A DNA stretch of 64,000 bases from positions 20,233,030 through 20,297,029 of the forward strand of contig NC_068346.1 of the NCBI RefSeq assembly GCF_014633365.1. Reading direction: 5' to 3'. This document shows, in pieces, positions 1 to 10,069 of this stretch. The stretch comes from Diospyros lotus. Its lineage: Eukaryota > Streptophyta > Magnoliopsida > Ericales > Ebenaceae. The position numbers and the translations under genes were made by a program. Positions within the stretch are counted from its first letter, which is position 1. Every line of letters starts with the position of its first letter. Below the pieces are notes generated by a model. That model was given only the letters and a program-made list of their open reading frames with translations. It searched no databases and was not told the origin of the DNA.

Positions 1-2278
1 GTGAGTCGAAAAGAGGTTTCCTTAGTCGAGATTTGAGTGGTGGTGCAGTATGACCACAAGACTATGGGGAGTTCGTCTAGCCAGGCTCCTTTTGTGCCGC
101 CGAGTCGTCTCTTTAGTCCTGCCAGTATGGCCTTGTTGGCGGCCTCAGCTTGGCCATTGGTTTGGGGGTGCTCAACCAAGGTAAAGACCTGGCGGATACC
201 GAGTTCTTGGCAGAAGTCTTGGAGTCTGCCGTTGGTGAATTGAGTGTCGTTGTCCGAGCTTAGTACCCCAGGGAGACCATATCGACAAACGATATTCTTC
301 TAGATGAATTTTCGGATTCTTTCAGCTATGATTGTAGCCAGGGGCTCGGCCTCGATCCATTTTGTGAAGTAATCGATGGCCACTACCATAAATTTAAGTT
401 GTCTTGCTGCAGCTGGAAAGGGTCTGAGGATGACTATCTCCCATTTATAAAATGCCCAAGGGCTGCCGAGGTTGTGGAGTTCTTCCGGGAGGGAATGATG
501 CGTGTTTGCAAACTTTTGGCACTTGTCACAACGTTTCACATAGGCTAGACAGTCGTTTCGCATTGTTGGCTAATAGTATTCGGCTCTCAATATTTTCGCT
601 GCCAGGGATCGCCCGCCGAGGTGGCCTCAACATACTCCCTCATGTATCTCAGTCATGATGCAGATGAACTGGTCGAGATTGACACATTTGAGAAGTGGCA
701 CGGAGTAACCCCTTCGGTACAGCTGGTTCTCGAGTAGGGTGAAGTAGCAAGCTACTCTTCTGAGTCTCTTGGCCTCTTCGACGTCTGCGGTGAGCATCCT
801 GTGCTGCAGGAATCAGATGATAGGGGTTCCCCAAAATTCGGGGGCTACTTCTATTGTTTGTATGTCGGGAAGGTTGACGGTGGGCACATCCAGGGCCTCC
901 TGTATGACTGACTGGTTGTTTCTGGGTTTCTTGGTGCTGGCAAGCTTTGAGAGTTGATCTGCTCGTGCGTTTTGTTCCTTGGGGATATACTCAATTTGTA
1001 AATAGTCGAAAGATTCAGCCAGGGTTCTAACCTTGTGGAGGTACTGCCCAAGCTGTGGTTCTTTTGTCTAGAATTCGCCCTTGACTTGGTTGGTTACTAG
1101 CTGGGAGTCGCTTTTAGCGATTAACCGGGATGCTTTGATTTCCTTTGCTAGACTTAAACTGGTTATGAGGGCCTCATATTCTGCTTGGTTGTTGGTTGCC
1201 TTGAAATTGAAGCGGAGTGATTGTTCGAGAATCAGAATGCTGGGTCCTTCTAGGATGACCCCAACCTCGCCTCCTTTTATGTTATCCATCGACAAATAGT
1301 GTCTAGGGGTTGGGCTCCGAGCTTTGCCCATGGGAGAGAGTTCGGCACATAAATCGGAGAGTACCTGAGATTTGATGTGCTTTCGTGGCTGGTATTGTAT
1401 GCCAAATTCGGAAAGCTTGACTGACCATGCGATCATTCTTCCCAAAAGCTCCAGCTTTTGGAGTATTTGTTGGATCGATTGATCAATCTGGACCGTGATT
1501 TGATGGCTTTGGAAATATGGCCTGAGCTTTCGGGCCGCCGTCACTAGTGCTAGCGCTAGCTTTTTGATCTTTTGGTATTGTAGTTCAACTCCTTGAAAAG
1601 TTTTGCTGATGAAGTATACTGGCTACTGTGTTTTGCCTTCCTCCCTGACTAGTACCGCACTGAGAGCGTTAGCAGTGACGGAGAGGAAGAGTGAGAGTTT
1701 CTCTCCAGGCTTTGGTCTCGAAAGGATGGGGGGGGGGGGGGCTGCCAGGAAGGCTTTTAGTTCTTGAAAAGCAGTTTCGCATTCTTTTGTCCACTGGAAC
1801 TCGACTGACTTTTTTAGGTATTGGAAGAAGGGCTTTTCTCGGTTGGCCGACCGACTTCGAAAGGAAGCGGGACAAAGCTGTTATTCGGCTTGTTAGCTGC
1901 TGGACCTCCTTCAGGCTGGCAGGACTACGCATTGCGAGGATGGCTTCAATTCCTCGGCTGGTTAGCATGAATCCCAGAAACTTACCGGCTTGCACCCCGA
2001 AGGCACATTTGTCAGGGTTAAGCCTCATGCTATGCTGCTGGAATTGTGCGAAGATTTCGGTTAGGTCCGAGCAGTGGTCCTGTTCTTCTGAAGCCTTGGC
2101 TACCATGTCATCTACATAGACTTCGATGTTTTGGCCAATTTACTTAGCGAAAACTTTATTCATCAGTCGTTGGTATGTTGCGCCTGCATTTTTTAGCCCG
2201 AATGGCTTGACTTGATAACAAAAGTTAGCATTCTCCGTGATGAATGCTATTTTTCTTCATCTTCAGGGTGCATCCGGA
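1..2278 (-). mobile_element. Tat-lineage Ty3/gypsy retrotransposon fragment (RT, RNase H, aRNase H, integrase)
   Basis: Read on the minus strand from 2278 to the left edge, the order is reverse transcriptase, RNase H, a second RNase H, then integrase. RT is seen from the HPEDEEK/AFITENANFCYQV region (about 2270) through the active-site YVDDMVAK (about 2110) to FLGFMLTSRGIE. A decayed first RNase H lies near 1640-1380 (HIKSQVLSDL). A second, archaeal-type RNase H lies near 1300-960 (NNQAEYEALI, then DSQLVTNQVKGEF, then IPKEQNARADQLSKLAS). Integrase has a CDKCQKF zinc-finger half near 515, VAIDYFTKWIEAEPL near 380, SDNDTQF near 255 and QAEAANKA near 150, giving the D,D,E triad. A double RNase H is a hallmark of the Tat lineage. 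Frameshifts, stops and a poly-G run at 1729-1740 break it. RT stops abruptly at about 2278, so the 5' half is missing; the element continues off the left edge. It sits antisense in the first intron of the UPL7-like gene. Confidence 0.9.
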
Positions 2279-3424
2279 TCCAAGGAATTAATAACTTTTG
2301 TGTTTTTAGTAATTTTCTTTTGAGTTCAGTATTATGTTCACTAGGAAAATTTTAGTTTTGATTTTCTGGTTCTCTAAATTTCATTCCTGTTTCCAGTTTT
2401 CAAAACTCTTTTGAGTCTGGTTATGAGTTTTGTTTGTAGTTTGTTCTTGTTTTGCATATTGTTCATGAAATCCTCTTTTATGTAATCTGAGCTGGTTTTG
2501 AGTTTGGTTCATAGTTGTTCTTGTTCTGCGTATAGTTCATTTGTTGGTGAATCATTAATCTGAACCCTGTTTGGCTAAACTATTGGGTATAACAATATTT
2601 ATAAGGTTTAAGAATGTGGATATGGGTTTGAATAGGGCCAACTGGAGAAAACACTTTCACCTTGTGGCCTTGAATAGTCGGTACAAGGCTTGTTGAGTTT
2701 AGTTGACTTGAGAAGATTTGGAATGTCTATTCAAGTCTTTTGAACTTTTGTAAATGGGTCTGCATTTTATAAAAGGAGATTAAATATTTAGGAATGGGAA
2801 GACTTTGGATTCAGGCATGATTTTTTTTCACTAGGGATTAGAGTGACTTTCGAAAGTGAGATTTAATAATGATCCACAAACTCTGTCCACACTTGCAAGC
2901 ATACTAGCCAAGTGGTAAAACTGTACGACTTAATTTGTGCATTATCCAGTCAAGTTTTCAGATTTTTAAGTTCATATTAGTGGGTACATTTTGTAGAAAC
3001 TAGTCATACATTTTCCGACTTTGAGAAAATGTGAGATTTGGTGATTGAATCCCATTTTAATGAAAATCGTGTGCCTAGATCCTAATTTCTAGACTTCCCA
3101 TTTGTTCTTATGTTTTCTTATACTTTCAGATGACTTCGGATACCACTTATGGTATACATCATTGGATATTCTTGTTAGCATAGTTAAGGCGGTCATTCCC
3201 TGTGCAAAGTCTGAGTTGGTTTGTGATATGAGCTGGGGAATTGACAACATTTACTGTTTTGTGTGAGAGCAATTTGAAAGGAATAACATAGTTGATATAA
3301 TAGAACTTCTGCGTGTATACTGCAGAGTTTATGATATAATAGAGATGGTCTAATCAATATCTGAAATATAAGAAACTAATATCTCCTCAATATTTCAAGT
3401 TGAGGAGGCATATTTTCTAGGGTT
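2279..3424. other. Intron stretch with no recognised feature
   Basis: AT-rich sequence between the truncated gypsy RT and the solo LTR. No coding similarity, exon or repeat structure was recognised on either strand. It probably includes original intron sequence of the UPL7-like gene; the expected preceding HECT exon was looked for here and not seen. Confidence 0.5.
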
Positions 3425-3867
3425 TTGGATGTTAAAACCGAGTACTAATATGGCCCAAGAATCACTCAATAATCTCACCAAAACCAATCACAGCACAAGG
3501 ATAAAGATAGAAAGTAAGTAATCAAACAGAATTAAAAGAGGAATAAGAAAGCAAACCACAATGCAGCACACCCGATTTACCCTGGTTCATGCCATAGAAA
3601 TGGCACTACATCCAGCACTACAAGAAGATAACAATCCACTAAGAACTTAGGAAATCAGTACAAGAATCCCTCTCACTCGCCTTCTCTTATCTCTCGAATA
3701 CAATCCTCACATGAAGACTTCAAGAACTATTCTATCACAACTCTTTCTCTTCTCACTATACTCGAACACAAGAGAATGAAATGAAAAATATGATTGATGA
3801 TCTAATCTGGCCTCCGCACCCTTCTATTTATAAGCTAGAGAAGCGGATCTTCCTAGGGGAAATAACT

Positions 3868-4169
3868 TGTTAGCATTCAGAGAATTCAATGTAATATGAG
3901 TTTTCTAAAATTGGTTTAGAGAATCTTGCCTAAACCAATCTTAGGAAACTCTTCTAAATATACAACTGCTATCCTTTCCTATTGTATAGTTTCCTATTGT
4001 GTATAGATCTATAGTTTCCTGTTGCATAGATTGATTGCTTTCCTTTTATGTAAATATCTCTTAGATTGATTGCTTTCCTTTTTATGTAACACCTCTTCTA
4101 TAAAAGAAGAGCCCATGTAATTAGATTGATGAGATTAATAGAAACATAATTTTTATTCCATTGTTTACA
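3868..4169 (+). repeat. Copia 5' LTR
   Basis: TGTTAGCATTC...TTGTTTACA, 302 bp. It matches the 3' LTR closely but holds an extra 35 bp because a segment around GATTGATTGCTTTCC is tandemly duplicated (about 4028-4096). A TATA-like TCTATAAAAGAAG lies near 4094. Confidence 0.95.
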
Positions 4170-4182
4170 TGGTATCAGAGCC
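4170..4182 (+). other. Primer binding site, tRNA-iMet type
   Basis: TGGTATCAGAGCC starts at the first base after the 5' LTR and is the usual plant initiator-methionine tRNA complement. Confidence 0.93.
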
Positions 4183-4318
4183 ATCACAGCCCTACAAACC
4201 CTAGTGCCTTCATTGCACCTTTCAGCACTGCAGTACCTTCTGAAACCCTTCCTACATCACACACATTCTTCCTGTCTTGCTGCCAGCCTTCTCGCATTTT
4301 ATTTAAGTTCTCTGCAGC

Positions 4319-7300
4319 ATGTCTAAACTATCTGAAGCAGTGATAACCAGAGAAACCTCACCAGCAGTAGATGAAGTTCAAGCAGCAATCCCAGAAGCTG
4401 GGCATGGAGCAGCAGCAGGGGAGTTGCCCAATTTCCACCTATCCTATCGACTAGATGGGAGAAATTACCTGCAGTGGGCTCAATTGGTAAGGACATTTCT
4501 TAAAGGAAGGGGTAACATCGATCATCTCACTGCCTCTCCTCCAAGGGCAACCGATCCTATGTACCCAAAATGGGATATTGAGGATTCCTTAATAATGTCC
4601 TGGCTGTGGAATGCTATGCTTCCAGAGGTAAGTAAGAATTACATGTTTTTGGGTACTGCTAGGGAGATTTGGGAAGTTGTGAAGCGAACTTACTCTAAAA
4701 TTTAGGATGCATCAGTCATCTATGAAGTGAAAACTAAAATTAATGGTTCTAAACAAGGGGGGTTGTCTGTCACCGAGTATTATAATCATATGAATGGTCT
4801 TTGGCTTGAATTAGACCACTACCAGAATATAAAGATGATTTGCAGCATGGATGCTGCAACCCTTAACCAAATAGTCGAACGGGATAGGATTTTTGAGTTT
4901 TTGGCTGGCCTTAACCTCGAATTTGATCGAGTAAGGGTGCAGCTACTTGGTCGGGAAAAACTTCCCTCTCTTAATGAGGTATTTGCTGTGGTAAGAAGTG
5001 AAGAAAATAGGAGGCAGGTGATGCTAAGGGAATCTGCCACTGACGGATCAGCAATGGCAGTGAACAAAGGAGAGGGGACACGGCCTAGATCTGGGCGAAT
5101 AGAGGCTCAAACTCAAGCCAATGGAAGAGAGGGACTATGGTGCACTTATTGTAAGAAACCCAGGCATACCAGTGACACATGTTTCAAGCTTCATGGCAAA
5201 GAGGCTATCCTAAATAGGAGTGGAGGAGGATTCAAGAATCTGGTTGCAAGAAATCAGGTTTATCTATCACACAATGAGCAAGAGGAGGACCAGCCGGGAG
5301 TGAAAGCTGAGGCTGACAGCAGCTCAAATCTCACTCCATGTAATGCTGAAGAGATCAACAAGCTGAAGTCCTTCCTCAAATCAATGCAAGATGGATCCTG
5401 CTCTCTAACACAGTTGGAAATCCCAGGTAAATGCACTCATTCTGCATTCTGTTCTACCTTAAAAACTAATCGGAATGATGTTTGGATCTTGGATTCGGGA
5501 GCAACAGACCATATGACACCTAACCCCTATGTATTTTCCACCTATCAACCTCTCAAGACCACCAAAATGATCACAATTGCTAATGGCACAGCAGTTCCTA
5601 TTGCTGGCCATGGCAGTTTGGATCTTGGCCCTAATCTCTCCATCAAACCAGTCCTTCATGTTCCACACTTATCAGCTAATCTGCTGTCCATTCATCAACT
5701 CACTAAAACCTTAAATTGCCAAGCTGTTTTTTCACCTAATATGTGTGAGTTTCAGGCACTAAAGACAGGGACGAGGATTGGTGTTGCTAAAGAAAAAGGT
5801 GGGTTGTACTGCTTTGTAGGGAAGGTTTCTTATCCATCTAGAAACCAGCCACCGATTGCTTGTTCCTCTCAAACTACAGCAGATCATCATAATATATGGC
5901 TGCATCATTACCGCCTTGGTCACCCTCCATTTGCTCTATTAAAAGTTATGTTTCCTACTTTATTTCATTATATTGATCCCAATATCTTTCATTGTGATGT
6001 ATGCATTCTTTTCAAACAGCATCGTGTTCCTTATCCCATGAGTAATAAAATCAGTTCTAAACCCTTTGCTCTAATTTATTCTGATCTATGGGGGCCTTGT
6101 AAAATTCCTAATTACTCTGGGGCTCGGTGGTTTATCTCCTTCATTGATGATTGTACTCGAATGACATGGGTGTTTTTGCTAAAAGATAAGGCTGCCATAG
6201 GAACAGTGTTGCCAAATTTTTGTAAGATGATTACTACTCAATTTGGAACACCTATACAGAAACTTAGAACTGATAATGCCCGAGAGAGTTTTAATCACCA
6301 CATACATCAGTTTTTCCAACAAGAAGGAATTGTCCATGAATCTTCCTGTATAGATACTCCACAACAAAATGGAGTAGCTGAGAGGAAGATGAGACATCTC
6401 CTTAATGTGGCTCGTACTCTTCTTCACCATCATAGAGTTCCTAAAAGTTTTTGGGGAGAGGCTGTCCTCACTACTGCCTTTCTTTTTAATCGAGTACCCA
6501 CAAAGCTCCTTCACCAACAAAGCCCTCTTGCTTGTCTAACTACTCATTTTCTAGATTTTAATGTGCATAATCCTCTTCCTCTTAGAGTTTTTGGGTGTGT
6601 ATCCTTTGTTCACATATCCAAACAACATCGAGATAAGTTGGATCCAAGGGCACTTAAGTGTGTTTTCCTAGGGTATTCTCCTACCCAAAAAGGATGTAAG
6701 TGTTATCATCCTTCTACTCACAAGTTGTATGTCTCTAAAGATGTTACCTTTGTTGAGTCCCTTTCTTTTTTTGGTACCTCTCTACCTGGTCCCCAGGGGG
6801 AGAGACTTTCCTATGGAGACTACAGCTTCGATGAAAGCTTTGATGATACTCTCTTGTTTGCCTCTCAGCATACACCTCACTCCAGTTCTAATTCTCTTGA
6901 CCACACCAGCCCTACTACCGCTCAAACAACTCAACCATCACCAACCCGACCTTCTCATCCTCTCATTAGTCTGTCCCCTGGCAGTCACAAAGAAGTGCAT
7001 GATCAGGCTGAGTTGGGTGAACAAGCGGCCATGAAACGGCTGCCCTCTCCAGTTCGGTACAAGGGGTCTCCTTACATCTACAAGTGAAGGAGCCTATCCA
7101 AGACACACATCATACACCATCCTCAGATTCTGGTCTAGGTATGAATCTCACGTAAGATACTTTTTCTTCTGATGGCCCTATCTTTGATGATTTAGACCTA
7201 CCTATTGCAGTTAGAAAAGGGGTTAGGAGTTGTACACAACATCCCTTAACCAATTTTCTTTCCTATCATCGTCTCTCCCAAAGGCATAAGAGTTTCCTAG

Positions 7301-8862
7301 TTTCCTTGGATTCAATTATCATTCTTAAGTCAGTAAATGAGGCTTTACAGGATCAGAACTGGAAACAAGCTATGTTGGAGGAAATGAGTTCCCTAAAAAA
7401 GAACCATACATGGGATCTTGTGTCCAGACCTAAGGGGATCAATCCAGTGGGGTGTAGATGGATTCTTAATGTAAAATACAAGGCTGATGGCACCCTGGAG
7501 AGATATAAGGCCAGGCTGGTAGCTAAGGGATACACACAATCTTATGGAGTCGATTATCTTGAGACATTTGCTCCAATTGCAAAAATGACCACGGTACGTA
7601 TTCTCCTCTCATTGGCAGCCTATTTTGGATGGAACCTACAACAGCTAGATGTAAAAAATGCATTCCTCCATGGGGATTTGGAGGAGGACATATATATGGA
7701 ATTGCCACCAGGGTTCCAAGAAGAGCATGAAGAGAAGGTATGTCAGCTCAAGAAAGCTCTATATGGGCTTAAGCAGTTTCCTAGGGCTTGGTTTGGATGA
7801 TTTTCCAAAGCTATAAAAGTTTTCGGGTATAACCAAAGTAGGGGAGACCGCACTCTCTTCATAAAACACTCTAAAGAAGGTAAAGTGACAGTTCTATTAG
7901 TATATGTAGATGATATGATTGTCACAGGCAATGATAAGGAGTAGCAAGAAAAACTCAAGGAAAGGCTGTCCACGGAATTCGAGATCAAAGACTTGGGGGT
8001 TCTCAAGTATTTTCTGGGAATTAAAGTTGCCTATTCTAAAGCTGGGATCTTCTTTTCTCGAAGGAAGTATGTGCTGGACTTGTTGGCAGAAACAGGGTTA
8101 ACAGGTGGAAAAGGGTCTAAAATCACTATTGAACCTAACAGTAGGTTGTGGAACAACCCTAGTAGCCAACCAGTGGACAAAGGAAGGTATCAAAGACTTG
8201 TTGGAAGGCTGATTTATCTCTCCCACACAAGGCCTGACATCGCTTTTGCAGTTAGCCTTGTGAGCCAGTTCATACATAGCCCAACTGAGGATCATATGCT
8301 TGCTGTAAGAAAAATTCTAAGTTACCTCAAGTCGTCCACTCCAGGCAAGGGAATTCTATTTAAAGCAGGGAATGAGCTGGACATCAAGGGTTTCTTAGAT
8401 GTTGACTATGCTGGGTCTATCACATATAGGCGGTCAACAAGTGGTTATTGTGTTTATCTAGGCGGGAACTTGGTGTCATGGAAGAGTAAGAAGCAAAGTG
8501 TTGTAGCAAGATCAAGTGCAGAAGCGGAATTTAGGGCTATGGCCCTTTGCCTATGTGAAGTTTTGTGGCTTAGAATTATCCTTGAAGACCTGAAGATTCA
8601 AGCCCAAGGACCAATTAGCCTTTGGTGTGATAATCAATTAGCAATTAGCATAGCCCATAATCCTGTCCAACATGACAGGACTAAACATGTTGAGATAGAC
8701 CGACATTTTATCAAGGAAAAATTGGAAGCCGGCCTAATTCATTTACCCTGTGTGCCATCCGAAGAACAAGTTGCGGATATCCTAACCAAAGGGCTACCAA
8801 CGAAGCGGTTTGAAGACTTGGTAAGCAAGTTGGGAATGTGGGATATACATTCTCCACCTTGA
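4319..8862 (+). pseudogene. Copia gag-pol polyprotein, broken by 3 stops and 1 frameshift
   Basis: Gag starts at ATG 4319. The frame is interrupted by TAG 4703-4705 and then continues to 7087: gag zinc knuckle CTYCKK...H...C (about 5138-5175), protease WILDSGATDHM (about 5482), GAG-pre-integrase WLHHYRLGHP (about 5897), and integrase with SDLWGP (6080), LRTDNARE (6262) and NGVAERKM (6370). After a frameshift between 7087 and about 7195 the second frame gives RT ([12 protein letters not shown], about 7457) with the catalytic YVDDM at 7903-7917. It then gives RNase H (SAEAEFRAMA, about 8517; [14 protein letters not shown], about 8686), ending at TGA 8860-8862. Two more stops lie in RT: TGA 7798-7800 where copia RTs usually have arginine, and TAG 7942-7944. 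All three stops look like single C-to-T changes of Gln or Arg codons. Otherwise the domains are near full length. Confidence 0.93.
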
Positions 8863-8869
8863 GGGGGAG
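8861..8869 (+). other. Polypurine tract
   Basis: GAGGGGGAG sits directly before the 3' LTR and just after the RNase H stop codon. This is the usual plus-strand primer of copia elements. Confidence 0.9.
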
Positions 8870-9136
8870 TGTTAGCATTCAAAGAATTCAATGTGATATG
8901 AGTTTCCTAAAATTGGTTTAGAGAATCTTGCCTAAACCAATCTTAGGAAACTTTTCTAAATATACAGTTGCTATCATTTCCTATTGTATAGTTTCCTGTT
9001 GTGCATAGATCTATAGTTTCCTATTACATAGATTGATTGCTTTCCTTTTTATGTAACACCTCTTCTATAAAAGAAGAGCCCATGTAATTAGATTGATGAG
9101 ATTAATAGAAACAGAATTTTTATTCCATTGTTTACA
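8870..9136 (+). repeat. Copia 3' LTR
   Basis: TGTTAGCATTC...TTGTTTACA, 267 bp. It lacks the 35-bp duplication of the 5' LTR, so it is probably closer to the ancestral form. Confidence 0.95.
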
Positions 9137-9289
9137 TAACCGACTGTTACAAAGTCTAAACTACCCCTATTAATTACAGTTTATTACATTTAAGTCCTGC
9201 AATCTAACTGCCACTCGATCATCTTTATTTTCTCTCTGATTTCTTCTAGACTTCCAGCACAACAACTCGGGCAAAACATCAACATTGGA

Positions 9290-9970
9290 AAATTTATATG
9301 TTTTTGTCTGATATTGTGAATGACCATGTGGCAACTATTTGAGTAATCCACATGGTGCATCAGTTATACTGGTTTGTGTGATGGTGTAAGTTCAGGTTTG
9401 GCAGGACTACTTAATGTAGATGATCTAGAGACTAGATTTTGCACCTTATCTATCTCGTCCTGCTAGGTTTATTAATTTTATTTCTGTTTTCATGCACATT
9501 ATTATTATATCCCATCCAAGCAGTTGAGTTGCAAAGAAGATTTCATATGCTAGTGTATGAAATGTTAGTAATTTAATGGTAATTTATTGAGAGAAAAAGA
9601 CAGAATGGAGTTAAGTTATTCCTGCATTTGGAATATTGTAATTTGTATGATAATCCCTGCCCTAGTTTCCATTGGATCAAGACACAATCGGTGAATAATA
9701 ATGGTTCAGGATTTTCTCAAAGCCGTTTGAGCATGAAGCCAGGATGGTTTTCCGTTATTCTTCAGAATTGGGAGTTAATTGGTGAAGGACAAATATCAAC
9801 TTGTTGTAGTTATTTCCTGCCTGTCTTTTCGTTACTCTAAACTCCTGTGATCCAGTTGAGCAAACAATATGCTTTTATTTGCGAAGCATCACTGCTCCTT
9901 ATAATAGTTTACCATGCTTTTATCTTCCTCTTTTTTTTTTTAATTAAATAATATTAGACTGATAATCCAG
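9290..9970. other. Intron sequence of UPL7-like gene, nothing further seen
   Basis: AT-rich, no TE hallmark recognised. It ends in the polypyrimidine tract and AATCCAG acceptor of the first exon in view. Confidence 0.5.
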
Positions 9971-10069
9971 GAAACAGCAGATCACCTACTGTACCCCAAT
10001 CCTGGATCAGGAATGATACATGAACTGCATCTCCAGTATTTTCACTTTCTTGGAGCTGTTCTTGCAAAG
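9971..10069 (+). CDS. UPL7: UPL7-like exon (start of HECT region in view)
   Basis: 33 codons, phase 0 at both ends, encoding [18 protein letters not shown]... to GAVLAK. Acceptor AATCCAG, donor GTATTG. The preceding exon (normally the EEFGLPE/IDGGGIFKDF part of HECT) was not found to its left, so that intron is at least 9970 bp. Confidence 0.9.

Larger units (their letters stand above)
3868..9136 (+). mobile_element. Complete but inactive Ty1/copia retrotransposon
   Basis: A 5.27-kb element with two LTRs (3868-4169 and 8870-9136), a tRNA-iMet-type PBS directly after the 5' LTR, a polypurine tract directly before the 3' LTR, and gag, protease, integrase, RT and RNase H in copia order. The flanking 5-mers are TAACT (3863-3867) and TAACC (9137-9141), a target duplication with one mismatch. 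The LTRs differ by roughly a dozen substitutions by eye, mostly transitions, plus a 35-bp duplication in the 5' LTR. Coding is broken by three in-frame stops and one frameshift, so the copy cannot make a full polyprotein. It is in sense orientation in an intron of the UPL7-like gene and splits an older solo LTR. Confidence 0.95.
3430..9284 (-). repeat. Solo LTR with 5-bp TSD, split by a later Copia insertion
   Basis: The left part (3430-3867) begins TGTTAAAACC and the right part (9142-9284) ends ACATCAACA. Directly outside these TG...CA ends is the perfect duplication TTGGA (3425-3429 and 9285-9289). With the Copia element and its target duplication removed the LTR is about 580 bp. A TATA-like TTATAAATAG on the minus strand (about 3823-3832) suggests minus orientation. 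No internal domain accompanies it, so it is probably a solo LTR left by LTR-LTR recombination. It is older than the Copia element inside it. Confidence 0.72.

Noticed and set aside
1691..2119. 142-codon + strand open frame opposite the gypsy RT
   Set aside because: It is the antisense shadow of the RT coding sequence, which has the recognisable motifs.
2279..3424. Search for the preceding HECT exon (EEFGLPE / IDGGGIFKDF region)
   Set aside because: No matching coding sequence was found here or in 9290-9970; it is probably left of the window.
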